Shown here: in pieces, positions 1 to 13,855 of the stretch
Numbering within the stretch: position 1 is the first letter of the stretch
How the letters are laid out: every line of letters begins with the position of its first letter
Assembly: GCA_037157565.1 (NCBI GenBank)
Contig: JAZHRO010000036.1
Span: forward strand, 132,750,001 to 132,814,000
Length of the DNA stretch: 64,000 nucleotides
Origin: Thalassia testudinum
Taxonomy: Eukaryota; Streptophyta; Magnoliopsida; Alismatales; Hydrocharitaceae
Direction: 5' to 3'
Translations under genes and position numbers: made by a program
The notes under the pieces: model-generated
The model's database searches: none
Told to the model about the DNA's origin: nothing
What the model saw: the letters and a program-made list of their open reading frames with translations, nothing else

Positions 1-996
1 ACGTTTGGGACATCGTCTGATCTAGGAATTAGTCGTTTGATCTAAAAGGGTGAAAGATCTTATTAAGTTGATTAAGACGGACGTCTAAGGATGAAATATA
101 AGACGTTTGGGAAACTAATTAGACGTCTAATTTAAGACATGTTCCCTTCCTGTTTTGTGTAGACCTAAATAGGGTTCTAGGATTTGTTGGTCAAACATCA
201 GGTCGATTATCTAACACAAAGTTCGGACGTTTGGAAACGCAATCTTCTGCAGGAATGGATTTCCCGAGTTTATACGGCTATAATCATCTGACAAAAGGTG
301 ATTTGGTCCTAATATCTATTTATCAGATGTCTAGACATCTCTACGGACGTCTGAAAGTGAATGTAAATCAGATTAAAGGATGATCCTTAACGATTAAGTC
401 TGATAGGCCAACGATCCTCTAGTTGGACGTCTGGCAAGGTCATCTGACGTCTTCTAAGACGTTTAGACTAAGGGCTTGACGTATGAAACTGGAAGATAGA
501 GAGTAGTTCTCTAGCCTAAGTATTTTGGATGTCTGATCAAACAGTCTGACATCTTAAAGTCTAAGATCAGACGTTTGATTTTCAGATTAGACGTTTGATT
601 AGGCTATTTGATGCCTATTTTGGCTTTCTAAGTTCTCTACGAAAAGCCTAAGTATCCTAGGTTTGTATAAGTGTTTCTAAGACTATAGTTTTATTACTTT
701 GAGGCTCTTTAACATATAATCTAAACAAAATAAATAGCAAAGAACAAATATACAACAACTAAGTATAGAAAATATGACAAAAAGAAATTTATCATATTCT
801 TCTTGTCTTCTAGCTCTAGCTTCACGTGAAGCTCCTCTATCAAGTTCTTCCAATCCATCATGGATGCGAGCTTGAGCTCCTCTTTCACACTTGTAACGAT
901 TTCCATTTTCCTGAAACATTAAACTCAATGCAAATGTTAAATGATAAGTGTTTTGTTATCATCAAAATTAATGATCGTGGTGCCTTTGCACCAACA
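1..996 (-). mobile_element. LTR fragment, GACGTC-rich family (minus copy, runs off the window)
   Basis: Read on the minus strand, this starts at 996 with TGTTGGTGC and runs out of the window at base 1. It is the inverted counterpart of 13856-15719: both begin with a short hairpin-like GGTGC...GCACC, then a TGATGATAACAAAA stretch, then a region packed with AGACGTCTGA-like motifs. No gag or pol coding is visible beside it, so it may be a solo or truncated LTR. The short open frames in it (for example 721-906 and 683-928) have no recognisable domain and are treated as chance. The superfamily is not determined. Confidence 0.6.
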
Positions 997-2902
997 GTAT
1001 CTCCATTTTGAATTTCATTTTTGCAATTAGCTTCCTCGTCTTGTGCCTTTTATTAAAGATCAATATTGAGTATGTTTCTGCAAGAGTATGAAATAATACA
1101 TAATTAGATTGGTCTTTGATTAATATAAAGTCAAGTAGTATAAATCCAACCTAAAATGTTGATTAAAAATCAAAATACACCGAGCAATACATCTTGCAAC
1201 GTGCGGTGTGTTTTGATTTCCAATCTGTGTTCTTAGTTTTCCACTAGTCGAAAACTAAGATACACCGTTGAAAATCAAACCACACCGGCCAATGCATTTT
1301 GTAACATGCGATATATTAGTTTCTCAGCAGTCGAAAATCAAGATGCATCGATTAAAAATTATGTTAGACTAAAAAAAAATATCCTTTTCATATTAGGATT
1401 TGAGATCTTTTAATTGCAGTAATCTTTTAAGTAGTACAATTTTGTTGTAATTTTGATTTTTATATTCCTAAAAACTAATAAGAGTATAATTGAGAAGAAT
1501 GAGTTTGAGAGGTGTTATGTGATTTGATTCCGTATACGATTTAATTTTCAAACGTATGTCAGGAAGCATTTTTAGCGTAGGTAGAGAAATATGCGTTGCA
1601 ACATATTTTATAACACGCGATTCACGCTCAACAAACACACATCGATGTATTTTGATTTTCAACCAGTATATTTTGATTGATCACCAATTGAAAATCAAAA
1701 TGCAATAATTGAAAATCAAAATACACCAATGTATTTTGATTTTTAATCGATTTTTTACATATGCAAAGTGATCTTCACCTATGAAAAATGATTTTTCACC
1801 TTTAGGATTTAGTGTTATGATTTACCCTAAATCCTAAATGCAAAGATGAAAAATTACTTTTTATAGATAAAACCACGTTTCTTAAATTATAAATCTTAAT
1901 TCATAAACCTAAAATCTAAAACCCATACATAAAATTACTCTTTACTTTCCAAATGAAAATATATTTTCTACTAATATAAAATTAAAATATATAATTAAAA
2001 ATTAAAATACATTGATATATTTTATTGAATAAGAAACATGTATTATAAATTAGATCGTAGTATATATTTCTTTATTTTTTAACAAGTATTTTGATTGTTG
2101 AAATGAATTCCGAGGATTTTAGGGTCAAGGTGTCCCATTTAATTGATAGCGACCCTATCCGACAATCTTGAAGGGAAGTTGCTGTTTCAACGAAACTAAG
2201 GGCTCCTCCATGTGAAGGTATTGCGCCTTTTGGAACCCTATTGTCTGTTTCGTAGGGCCAAATAATGTCCTATAATCTCTTTTTTCCGTGTATTTTCCTT
2301 CTCATTGTGGGACTTCGTGCTATAAGTTCGATCGTTTTGTTCCCATCATATGCGGCAATTTTGGTGAGATTGCTCCACCTGGAATCTTCGCAAGACTCAC
2401 AAAATTTCTTTACGGCCCATTCCATTTAGTTTATCTATTTATTTATGTGCCCGAGGACATTTTCTTATTTTTGTACACTACAACTACAACGCAGCAGGCA
2501 TCAACGGACTCATCATTCCTTGACCACTTTGAAAAGGAGGGCACCTTTCGTTCTCTTTTACGATTGCAAGTGTAAGTTTATTACACAACAAATTGGACAA
2601 AGGAATTATCTTTTGCTACTAAAGATTTTTTTTCCTTGCTTAGTTAATTACAAATCTAAAAAAGCAAAGAAGCTTGATTTCGCATGTATGCGTTTTTTTC
2701 TTTTTTTTTTCCGGTTCAGTTTTGGACTTGAGTGCCGATCCGATACGTATAAAATGGACCCAATAAAGCCATAAATTTGGTGATCATGCTCTGAACAATC
2801 CAAAGACAACATTGTAGTTCATTCTCGGAGTAGTTGCATTCAAGAAAGATACAATTGTATGGTGTTTTTATTTGAACAATTGAGAGACGTTAAGTAGATT
2901 TA
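997..2902. other. AT-rich intergenic DNA with recurrent TTGATTTTCAA / ACACCGATGTATTTTGA words
   Basis: No gene is recognised. Between about 1130 and 1770 the words AAAATCAAAATACACCG and its complement recur many times in both orientations, giving imperfect inverted repeats. The same words recur at 3840-4200, on the other side of the poly(A) retrosequence at 2903-3771, so the two tracts may be one decayed AT-rich repeat separated by insertions. 2100-2900 shows no recognisable element. Confidence 0.45.
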
Positions 2903-3771
2903 CCTTACTTCACCCTCGAAACCTGCTCTTCTCCTTGTTCCGAACTTGCGAAAGCCTTCCTCCTCCCCCTTCGTTGGCTCCTGATTGGTCGTATGTAATC
3001 CACCAGGGACCCCCGACCATTGGATCTCCCCCCCTCTTCCTTAGGATCATTCCTCCACTTTGATGGAGTGTCACATTCATGGCGATCAGCAGCTTCCGAT
3101 GGCAGCGCGGCGGTGGTGTTGTCACGGGCTGGAGCTGTGTATTGGGGCTCATCAACAGTGGCTCTCCAATGCATCCACGACATACAGTTGTCGAGCATGC
3201 AGCAGCCCTCTGACTAAGCCTCGACATCCGTTCGTTGTGCGAGCTACAGCTCACCAGTGAGTCATTGGCGTGCAGTCGACGGTGAGTTGTGGGTCTCCGA
3301 TGCGCACCTACAGTGGTTGTGTCTACGAGATCAACGATGGTCAACGGTCGGTGATGGGGATCTATTGTTGCAGTGTGATTGATTTTTTCTTTTTTCTTAT
3401 TTCTTTTTTTTTGTTATTCTGTTTTTGTTGGAGACCACGTGTAACCCCAAGCTTCTTATGGTCGAGTTTCCTGATGTTTGTCAGTGCACACTCATTGCAT
3501 GTTCTTTAAGATCTTTCTTGTTGGTCTTGCCATATCCATGAGGTGGGGTCGATCTCCGTCGAGAAACTGTCCGATTCCTGATCTAGGGATGTGTTTTCGT
3601 TTTATTTCTTAGTCTTGTTTTTTTGTTCTTGTGTTCCCCCGTTTCTGTGGGACGCATATTTCTTCCTTCGTGTGTGAGGATTATCTGCCTCTTCCTTCAT
3701 CTTTGGGGTACATCTCTTGTATTGGGATCTTCCCTTTTAATGAAAGGTTTGATTTCGCAAAAAAAAAAAAA
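2903..3771 (+). mobile_element. Poly(A)-tailed retrosequence with target-site duplication
   Basis: About 870 bp of GC-richer DNA ends in an A-run of roughly 14-15 bases (3758-3773). It is flanked by AAGTAGATTTA (2892-2902) and AAGTAGACTTA (3772-3782), an 11-bp direct repeat with one mismatch. This is the hallmark of target-primed reverse transcription by L1-type machinery. The 3' end carries TTTTAATGAAAGGTTTGATT before the tail, which resembles plant L1 3' ends. No endonuclease, RT or known gene could be read inside, so it could be a 5'-truncated LINE 3' region or a retroposed transcript. Confidence 0.6.
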
Positions 3772-3784
3772 AAGTAGACTTAGC

Positions 3785-5721
3785 TCAACATAAAATTATT
3801 GAGAAAAAGTAAACAAATGCACAATACATTTTATAACGTACAAAGTAGGAGTGGTGTTTTCAATCAGTGTATTTTAATTTTTCATTAATAAAAATCACTT
3901 TACATAGCTGAAAAATAACTTTGTAAGTGAAAAATTATTTCTCATAGTTGAAAAATTACGTTTCAAGTAAAAATTCATTTATCATCAATAAAAAGTTAAA
4001 ATACACCGATGTATTTTTATTTTCATCTGATGTCGGTTGATAACCATTTTAAATTGGTGTATTTTGATTTTTAATTAGTTAAAAACTATTTCCGATTGAT
4101 ATATTTTGGTTAAAAATCATTTTTAATTGATATATTTTAATTTATAATCAGTTAAAAATTATTTTAAATCAGTATATTTTGATCTATTTAATTTTTAATC
4201 AATTGATTATGATTTCATATTAAAAAATATTATGTAACACATATTTTTCTATTCATTTCTAAAGTAATTTTATCTCTTCTTTTAAATAACATTGAACTGT
4301 TAAATTTTTTAAATAAAATAACTTACTTGTTTCATCATTCACTTCATTCTTTTAATATTCATCTACTTACCCTATAATTATACTCCTGGCATCAAACACA
4401 ACAAATGAAACAGTCGACCTAAGATGCAGAAGAACGACAATGGAGGCACTTGACCTCAGCAACGTTGAGGTATATCCGTATATGGTCCAGAGGCCTCGCA
4501 CCATTTTGTGGTGGTGCCAACCACAAAGTTTGGGGTTTTTTTAATCTCTTACCATACTTTGATAGGCATGAATAATTGAGATGGAAGTAGGAATCTTTAT
4601 ATTTAATCATTATATTGCTGCATTCGTGTGACATGCAGTCGTTTCATCCTCTCATTGCCGTTACGTGACTGATCTTTTATAATGTTCGGACATCATGTGT
4701 GGCGTTGAATTTTTTCTGATCAAGAATTCACCTGATTTGTTGTCATTTGGGCTTTTGTTGTTTTTCTCATTTGTGTGGATTGGGATGATGTCTACTTCAT
4801 TTTTGGTGGTATTATCGATATCTACGAACGTAGAATTGTAACTCTTTCTAAGACCTCGATACATTGGATGCCTTTTTTTCTTATTTTTTGTATATCGCTT
4901 TCTAATTTTTGTGTTTTGTTGTAATTTTTTATGTTCCCCCAGGAGCAACCTCCCCCTTCTAGTGAGGGTGATCGATTTTCCTTTCCTCCTTCCCTTTAAT
5001 TGGAGTTATGTCATTATATTTTCAATTTCTTCCCCTTCAATGGAATGATTTCTTATAAAAAAAATTACCCCATGACAAGTCTATAGTTGTGACTCGATTT
5101 GATAGAAGAGTCCATGATTAGAAATATGGTATTAGTTAAAATTTTTAGATTCTATCAATATTTTAAAAATTAAATTGAGTCGATCCATTCAATTAGACAT
5201 TGATCTTACCACCTACATCAAATGATTTAAGACATAAAAGTTAAAATTAATGTAAATCAATCAAAATCAGGTCAGATCAGTCGATTTGATTAAATCAATC
5301 ATTTGATTTGATCATTTTCTTATGAGTTAAAAAATTTAAAAAAAGAAAAAGAAAAATACTTGCGAGTGTAGAACTTTGAAATAAAGATATATATTTTTCA
5401 AGATTAAACTTTTAATCTCGATTATAACTTTTATTTTTATTTGGTATTTACTATTTGTTAAAATTATGCTAATTTTAATGTAATTAAAGTTACAAAATAT
5501 ATATATATATTCATTGATATTTCTATTAAATACCTATTTAAACCAGTTGAACCTAGTTAAATTAATACAAACTAAACCCTCTTATGATTCCATTTTTTTA
5601 CATGCTAATGTCACTACCGATTCTATGGATACAAATCACTAGTTGAGCCATTAAAAACTCAAACTAGCACCTAACTAGTTTAATGAACAATCTAATTTTT
5701 AAAACATTGGATCCTATAACT
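3785..5721. other. AT-rich intergenic DNA with a second LINE-like 3' end
   Basis: 3785-4250 repeats the TTGATTTTTAATCAG-type words seen at 1130-1770. 4420-5066 contains a stretch ending in a CCTTCAATGGAATGATTTC motif and a short A-run (5057-5065), similar to the end of the 2903-3771 retrosequence, so it may be another decayed LINE 3' end. No TSD was found for it. 5070-5700 is low-complexity AT-rich sequence. No gene is supported. Confidence 0.35.
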
Positions 5722-6711
5722 AGATTGTCTTTTTTTCTTAAGAATCGAAAATTCATCCATCGAAAAAAAAAAAAGGATATAGAAACAACTCCAAAAGAGA
5801 AACACAACAATCCCACGATAATAAGGCCCCAAATACAACAAAATCAATAATGAAATTGGGAGGCACGATGAGGCCGCCGTGCTCTGGATGGCCTCGACCA
5901 ATCAGATGTGCACGGAAGATTCAAGTGGTGAGACATCTAATAAGCGAAGATGAGAGATGTACGTGAATATGTCAGCAAGGACATCTGGAAACCCCCCACC
6001 ACTCGCCTCTTCAAACCAAAGAAAAACCACACAAACAACAAAAACACAGAAAAACCTAACAAAGGTGGAACTTAAAAAAACAACACAGTCAAAAGGCTAA
6101 ACAAAACCCAGAGGATGATGGATATGGAGTGGATCGATAGCCAACAAAAAATGGAGTGATCTCCCTCAACCACCTAGTGCAGTCAACCTCGGAGAAGCCA
6201 ACACAAAGGGGATGACTCCACGAAAACCACCCACCACCGACCACCATAGTGTCACCATTACCAGAGGGAACCACAACTAGCAACGACATCACCAGCCACG
6301 AGAAGTCGACAACAGGAAAGAGCTCCATGTGTCAAAGGAGGAGCATGGCTAGCAATGCCTCAACAAGGTAGGCCATCGGAGACTCGAAGCGAGAGGGTGA
6401 AGGAGAGCCACACAAAGAAAAATCAAGGGTACAAGGTGAAAGGGCAGATGATGGAGAAGGGGAAAGAAAGGGTGTCTTGACTGGAACGCTAGCGGTGACA
6501 CCTTTGGGGTTCAGGACTTGAGGAGATGTGGAGAGTCTTATGAAAGGCTCTCGAACATGTGTATAACTGGATTGTCAGACGTATCTTTTGTGGTGAAAAA
6601 TAGTAGCTTATATCACACGTTCGTAATCGAATCATTTCCTCGTAGCAAATGTCTCTTCTTTTCATGGGAGAAGAAATTATTACAAATTAGAGCAGTGAAG
6701 AGGAGAAAATA
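5722..6711 (-). mobile_element. Probable minus-strand retrosequence with target-site duplication
   Basis: A GC-richer block sits between GATCCTATAACT (5710-5721) and GATCCTATGACT (6712-6723), a 12-bp direct repeat with one mismatch. The left end has T-runs (5730-5737) followed by an A-run (5764-5775). Read on the minus strand this gives a tail and a TTTTCGATT-type end, like the plus-strand retrosequence at 2903-3771. No conserved domain is recognisable; the small minus open frame at 6089-6328 looks like chance. The TSD is the main evidence. Confidence 0.4.
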
Positions 6712-6909
6712 GATCCTATGACTTGAGAGGAGCAAACTCAAACAGGTCTACCAAGGTCAAAATTAGGAACACAAAAAGAGAAAAAAAAAAAAAAAGCATC
6801 AAAAGACCTCAAAGACACAACCAATAATTTCTTCAGCGAGCACCGTTAACTGTACACCACCCTCCCCCACAAAAAAAGTGGTCTCCACTCTTGGGAAAAA
6901 GAGATTGGA

Positions 6910-6930
6910 GGGGGGGGGGGGGGGGGGGGG
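6910..6930. repeat. Poly(G) run of 21 bases
   Basis: An uninterrupted run of 21 G residues sits between GGA and CGTTGTTG. Such a run can form G-quadruplex-like structures, and its length is also prone to polymerase slippage or assembly error. Confidence 0.9.
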
Positions 6931-7681
6931 CGTTGTTGTTGTTCTTTTTGGTGTAGCCCAAGCATTTCCCTTCTTTAGCTAACACTCCATGTAAAAATCT
7001 TTGTCAAATAAAAAAAAAAGTACTCCATATGAAAATGATAACATACCCTATCGAAAGGAGCACCTTGATGATCTACATATAACGTGAAGACCCTTAATCG
7101 ATGTGAGATGTTTCTCAATCATATTAAATTAGATTAAGCGTAGCCTTATAGTTGTTGAATAAATATAAAATAACAAAAAGTTGTAGTTGTGGTAGGGAAG
7201 TACAAGCAAGAAAAAACTCAATGAACCATAAATAGAAATATTGTGGCTCCTTTGCCATGATTACTCCCAATTTTTGAATGCAGCCACACATTTGCCGGTA
7301 ACAATTAATTGGATCCAAAAGGATCAAATCAAGCCAAAAGGAGGTGCTTATGTCAAAGAGGGGTAGTCTAAGTTAAAGAGGGTGACACAAGCTAAAGAGG
7401 GGCAATCAAGGTTGGATCCATCGGAACTTGACCGATTAAGGTTGCAGTAGACGACACGAGCTCGGTTCCCTAAAGATTTGAGAAGAGGAAGGGAAGTTAA
7501 TGATAAATGAGTTGAGGAGAGGCACTACTTCAAAGTGGGAGTGAGGTACACACCACCGTGGAAGATGAGATTAACCTTTCTCCTCCCATGAGAAGGTATT
7601 AAGGGGGAGGGGCCCTACTGCCTCTACAATTGAAGGCTTAGATGGTAGTGCTACTATGATGAGAATGCAATGAAAACTTTA

Positions 7682-7936
7682 AGGAAGTATTTGGTTGGCG
7701 GGTTAAGCAGATTTACGTTAGGTTAAGCATTTAACCCGTCACTTAACCTATCCCTTATTTGTATCAGGTTAAGTAATCTTAACTTGATGTAAAGTTATTC
7801 CACTGTTTCTGTGAAATAACTTTAATTCACCAAAACACTTAAATAGGTTAACTTCTTTATTCCACTGTTTATTCCACCCCTTCTTTATTCTTCTACTTAT
7901 TCCACATATTTATTTTCCTTACCAAACGGAATCTAA
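7682..7936. mobile_element. Candidate MITE (degenerate)
   Basis: This 255-bp AT-rich segment is bounded by TTTGGTTGG on the left and TTACCAAAC on the right, which are imperfect inverted repeats. It holds an internal inverted repeat, TAAAGTTATT...AATAACTTTA, near 7791-7825, and the phrase TTCTTTATTCCACTGTTTATTCC is partly repeated. No convincing target-site duplication was found. A small DNA-transposon derivative is plausible but weak. Confidence 0.3.
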
Positions 7937-10900
7937 AGGGGCTCACCCTCCTATCTTTAGAATGAGGAGGGTAACTCTCGACTCTTCAAATAACAACGAA
8001 AGAAAGCGTGTTCCCTCTATGGATTAATTTTTGACCTCGCTAGGAGTTAGGTAACTTATGGAAATTACTTTTTGTTAGGTATGGTTGCTCACTTTAGCTC
8101 TTGTACATGAGAAATAAGCTTCATTCATTTACGTTGTAATATATTAGGGATTACCCAACCCCACATGCTCGGTCATCCCTTAATTAGGGGCAATGGACAA
8201 CCCGATGAAATTTGTTGCTCGCAGGAACCCTCTCTTATACTTTGTCATAAGTTGCTTGATGGGACAATTTGGAAGAGTTCGACAATCAAGTGGTCAAGGA
8301 TGTTCTTCTGTGGTCCAGTCAAGTTATTTCTTCATTACTTACTTAGGTGACAACATCATGAAGTGACTTTATAGTAATACATATTTTGAAGCTTTGCATT
8401 GTTAATCTTCCATGTAATGTGATCGATTCATTTTAACTAAATGTCAACAGTAAAAGGAGATTTCTAGGAGGTTTTGGATTAATTGTAGTAAGAATGAGAA
8501 AGAACTCAAGAGCTTGATATTTACATGGAGATAGTACTCATGAGGCATGTGAGATGAGTAGGATTTTATCAATTTGATGTTTAACTTTTGTCCTCTTATT
8601 TCGTTATTTGATGTTTAATTTGTATCCTTTGGAAGATTGACCTCTTGATGTAGGTACTTTGAAGACCAATCAATTGTCCATTGTAGTTTGTTAGAATTGA
8701 ATTTATAACTAGAAATCATAGTTTGGTAAATAAAATACATAAAGCACCTTGATTGTAAAGTCAAAATTCATATTTGTTGTGATTTTTTTACCCAAAGCTT
8801 ATTAGTTTAGATGCTTAATGAATTGTAGTGACTCTGTTTAATTAAAGATTGAAGCTTGAGTCATAGGTTTCAAATCCCAAATCAAGATCCTTTATAACTC
8901 CATTTATGTAGGTGAACATAAGGAGTCAACTACTTCACAAAGAAGAAATTGAAAATAGGATCAATTTACAATGCTCATTTAATCCAATAAGATATTGGTG
9001 AATGTGCGTGAAAACCTTGGTTATTACTTACCAATTTTTTAAATCCATGTTATGCTCGTAAATCTGTCACATCAAAGTAAGAATTTAAATAACTATTTGT
9101 CTTATTTCGTTAAATAGTAAAACTAAGAAATAAGTGATTGTAAAGTAAAAAATAAGTTAAAATTGAAACATAAAATATTAATTATCTTAATTGGTTGATG
9201 GATTGACTAGCATCAAAAAATTATATTCAAGAAATAAGAAATTGAATTACAACGTTGACCTAAGGATAAGGTAAATTAGTGTTAGGAAAAGTAACTGTAA
9301 AATAACTCATCATAGTATCGGTGCATTGTTGAAATTTATTAGTGTATCTCTCAGCTTTGTGAAAATGGAGACGAATTAGTGTGTACTATTACTCCATTAA
9401 AAGTGAGGACTTCTCCATTAAGTTTCATGTTTAAGGATCAATTATGGGCTTTAGATTCTATTACATGAAATTGTTAACCATTGCTATGTCGTTACCTAAG
9501 ATCTCCCTATTACTCACATAAGTATCTAAAGTGCATTTAGATTAATGATCCAAATTAATGTGGTTAGTTCAAAATTTTAAATGCCATGATATGTAAAGAA
9601 ATCTATTGACTAAGAATTCAATGAAATCAATTAGTATTAGATCGCAATACAAAATTAATAAAGTGGAATGCTTAAATCAGAATATCTTAAGACAACATGT
9701 AAATTAGGAATAAAATAAAAATAGAAGCAATGGTTAGGTGGATCGACTTGTTAAAATATTATGAAATTTATAAATCCAAGATAAGATCAATAAGGGGCAA
9801 TTTTGGTGGTCACTCCCCCGCTACATCAAACAATGAGCCTGACGATTTCTTATCTAAGGGTGTAAAGGCAATAGAAGTAGACAATGACTAAGCAAAATAG
9901 CAAACTACAAGACCTTTAAGTAATAATCATTTGGCTTTTAAATTGTGGATAGTATAATCTATATTATAGATATAAAATGTTTAAATAATCTGATAGTGAT
10001 TCATATATCTCTGTTGAGCTCTTTGTAGGCCTTGAATATTACTCAATTTTTAGTTTATGCATGTGGTAACACTATTCACAAAAAAGGGAATGAAATGTGT
10101 GACTTACGTTCTACTTTCATTGTTTTTTGTTCTTATATATTAGTGGCTGTTATCTAATTAGGTTAGAAATGGTAACATCAATAGATTTGATTTCTATCAA
10201 TGAATAGTAGTTGGAATTGCAGGATCATTACAGGGCTACAACGTGCTATAAAATTGAGGTTGTAAATATTATCTTGGCTTTAAACATTGCAACTTCCAAT
10301 TATACGATGGTTTTGGAAAGTATTAAAACTTTAATTATAATTTTATCTTTTTATGCCATTTGACGAGGAAGGAAATTTATCCCTAAGAAGCAGACCCAAG
10401 AGGTCCATTCACCCACCTGGGGAACTCAAGCCTAAGAGGTACATTGGTTTAGCAAGAGTAGTTAAGATGTTTATAAGCCTAAAGAATACTAATTTGAATT
10501 CACTTAAGGATCAACATACCTTCCCTAGAACTCGCTAAAAGGCCCACTAAAGCTCTTTAGATGAATAGGGATATATTTGGCTACATATCTATTAGAACAA
10601 CATATAACAAAGATTTAGCCAGGTCCATCCAAGGGAAATCTCCTACTAGAGGCAACTAACGACTTAGGTAGGAAGACTCACCTAGCAAGGCATTGATTGC
10701 TTGAGGAGGTTAAGCCAACAGTAATGGCTTGCAATTATCCTAACAAGATATGCTAGGATTTTTGTAATGGACTTGTAATGAAAGGTCTAGGCGATGGCAG
10801 CTCGAGATGAAAACCCTAGAAGAGGCGTGATCAATAAGAATGGAATGTTTCGTCACTTACGAGAACCACTTTTGTAATTAGGAGGGTTACATCTTAAAGA

Positions 10901-13855
10901 AAGTAGGATTATTGTACCATATAAAGAGGGATGAAGGGCATAGTATTGTACATTCTCTCTCTACTCTTTACTCCACAAAGAGCACTAATGAGGGTTAGAT
11001 TCTTTTCTCAAATGTACGTTATTAAGGTGGAATTAGATTACCAAATTTATTTTTATTCTCTTTAACATTGTGCTTGTTCAATTTTGAGGCTGAGCTTCTC
11101 CTCCATTTGAATATGGAAGGGTTATTTGGACTCTGATCATCATCGATCTAGAACGTTGATCACTTTTTGATAAACGATGACCACATAAAGAGGCAATTTG
11201 AGTTCTTCATGACATCATTCATTTCTTAGGTTTGGTCATATTAATATAGTAAGATACTATAATTCTCTTGATGTTTAGAATCATTTTATTTTAAAGTTAA
11301 GTTGCATTACAAAATAAAGACAAAATGAGAACAATTTCTTAGTATAAGGTCAAAAAAACAATTACAAAAATTTCAAATCACTTTCAACTATTGTAATTTA
11401 TTAACATTTTATTGTAATGTATAATTTAAGATACATTAAATATGTCGATTATAATAATGGAGTTTCCAAAAAACCCATCCCATTACATTGTAATTTTGGC
11501 ATATGAAATATGTAATGTTATTTCTAATTCATGCCACAAGGATAATTGATTGTTATTTTAACCTTTATTTTTTTCTCTCAGGGAACATTTTGTATAGGAA
11601 AATTTTCTATTTACGACAAATCAACATTTCACAAATACATTTAACTTTTCGGATCCGTTGTGTTTGTAATTTGGAAACATTTTTATAAAGGGAAGTTCCT
11701 TTAAAGAATATCCAAATGTTTTAGTAATGTATGTTGATTTATTGCGGTAAAAGAGAAAATCTTGGGTGACTTCACTCCTAGTTAGGGTTGAGCAATGAGC
11801 ATGACCCTTTAGCGACAACTTAGGCCAAGTCCAAGCTTATTTAATTAAGAGAGCCCATGAGTCGGGCTTTGGCTCATTTAATTTGTAAATCCCAACCCAA
11901 GCCCAAGTTTGATCCAAAGTAAATCAACCAGGGCCTAGACGGGGCACCCATTCATTATTTAAAAAGAAAGATGAAGTATGCAATTTACCAAGTAAAAATC
12001 CTAAAAATGATTAAGAAAATTTGTATAACTTAATTCATACGAAAGTATTAATTATTAGAATAATAAATTGATTCAAACTATAAACTTTCAAATTTAGTAT
12101 TCTTACTTTCGATTTTAATAATGTAACAAAGAAATATGAAATATTCAAATTAGTAACACGTATCAATTCAGAGGATAAGTTGGGGTTATCTCATATGGTG
12201 TTTGTTAAGAATGTGGGAGGAGCCAAGATTTGTGAGAGAATAGTGAGAGAAACAATCCCACAGGAATGGAGAACGTATAGAATTAGAAAAATGTGAGAGA
12301 AGTTGAGCAACGTAGGGATTTTGTGTTTTCTTTTTTCTTTTTTTTCAGTTGGCCATACTATATACATTCTTGGTATCGACAGGTTGAAAAAAATGTAGCA
12401 ATCTAGGGCACCATGATCATTGCCTGATGGCTATGCCTTCATCATGTAGCAATCTAGGGCATCTCTTAAAGAGGCAATAGAGATTCAACTTCACTTGGGA
12501 GTAGGACACTAAAAAAAAAAGTTGATAATGAATTATTTATTCTCAAATATCTTAGAATATATATATACTTTTCCATTGATGCCTAAACAATTATTGGAAA
12601 AGGATTGTAGACTTGTTGGCAATATGTTTATGCTAGTTCAAATCTTGCTTGACCTAAGAATATGTTTCCTTAGAGTATGATATAACTAATTTTTCTTTCA
12701 TAAATGTCTAATCAAGAGGATCATATAGAACAAGAAAGAGTTCATTTGTTTCCTCTATGCCATATTTTGCGACTTGTTCTCATATTTTTAGGATCTAAAT
12801 TCATTATTCCCAGGGATCATGAAAGGAATAACAAAAGATTCCTTTTTGTTTTTTGTAAATATTTGTTATCAAATACCTTGTAATAAAGGAGTTTCATAAT
12901 TGCTAGGAATATATACCGCTCTTACTAGAATCCATATCCATGTAGATTAAAGAAAATGGATAGTTTGAGTGAAACCAATCAAGATGTATGTTGTAGATGT
13001 CACTAGGATTGTAGATTAATTTGCTAAAACATTGCTTTTATCCAGGAGGATGCTATAAATTTGAGCCTTGTAAGTCTTAATTGAGGATTCAATCGATTAA
13101 AATTTCATCTTTCTTTTCTTTATAAGAAAAATGAAAGGATGATGAAGTTTTACTAGAATTCACAATCAATTTTCTTATTTCTTTGTTTTTCTTTCATAAT
13201 TCCTATCAGCATTAAATAAATACAAGATTTTTTTTCCATTTTGCTAGTATTAATCGATAAAGAAAGGGGTGAGTGTAGATTGCTAAAATTAGCGAGTAGC
13301 ATCATATTAGTCAAAGATTTTAATAGATACCATACTATTTATGTTACTTTTCATTAATTGAATGAAATAATTAACTGCTATTACATATCATATATGTAAC
13401 GACCTGAGCCTCAACCTTAAATAAATGCTTGGATTATTTTTTTACATTATACTCAAGATCTATATAGTCATCAAACACATAATTATAAAACATAATAATA
13501 GCATAACAAGTATCATGATATCATCACATATAAAGCATGAAAGGAAAGGAAATGAATATAAAACTAAAATAACATCTAAGCATAAAATAAACTAACGTAG
13601 TCATAGTTGCTAAACATCATTGAATAAGACAAGTATAAATCTTGAAGAAAATAGTATTGAAATAGAAAATGAAAAGAAATATTACGAAGATATCATTTAT
13701 TTTGAGGGATTAATTTTGTAAGTGGTAAGATTGTGAGATAAACTTGAGATCGTGAAATTTTTATGTTTGAAGAAAATATGGGTCAAATTGTAAGGTATTT
13801 GGGGAATAGGTGATGGTGTTCTCTCACACAATCCTAGGTTAAGTTCATCCCACCC
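7937..13855. other. Gene-poor AT-rich DNA
   Basis: No open frame longer than about 65 codons and no recognisable protein motif on either strand. A TATAAAG-containing stretch at 10915-11040, followed by a CT-rich segment, resembles an LTR promoter region, but no partner LTR, PBS or polypurine tract was found. 11820-11960 has several GCCCAAGCC-type words. Nothing else is supported. Confidence 0.4.

Noticed and set aside
10353..10538. 61-codon plus-strand open frame
   Set aside because: Isolated, no homology recognised, no start context or neighbours to support a gene.
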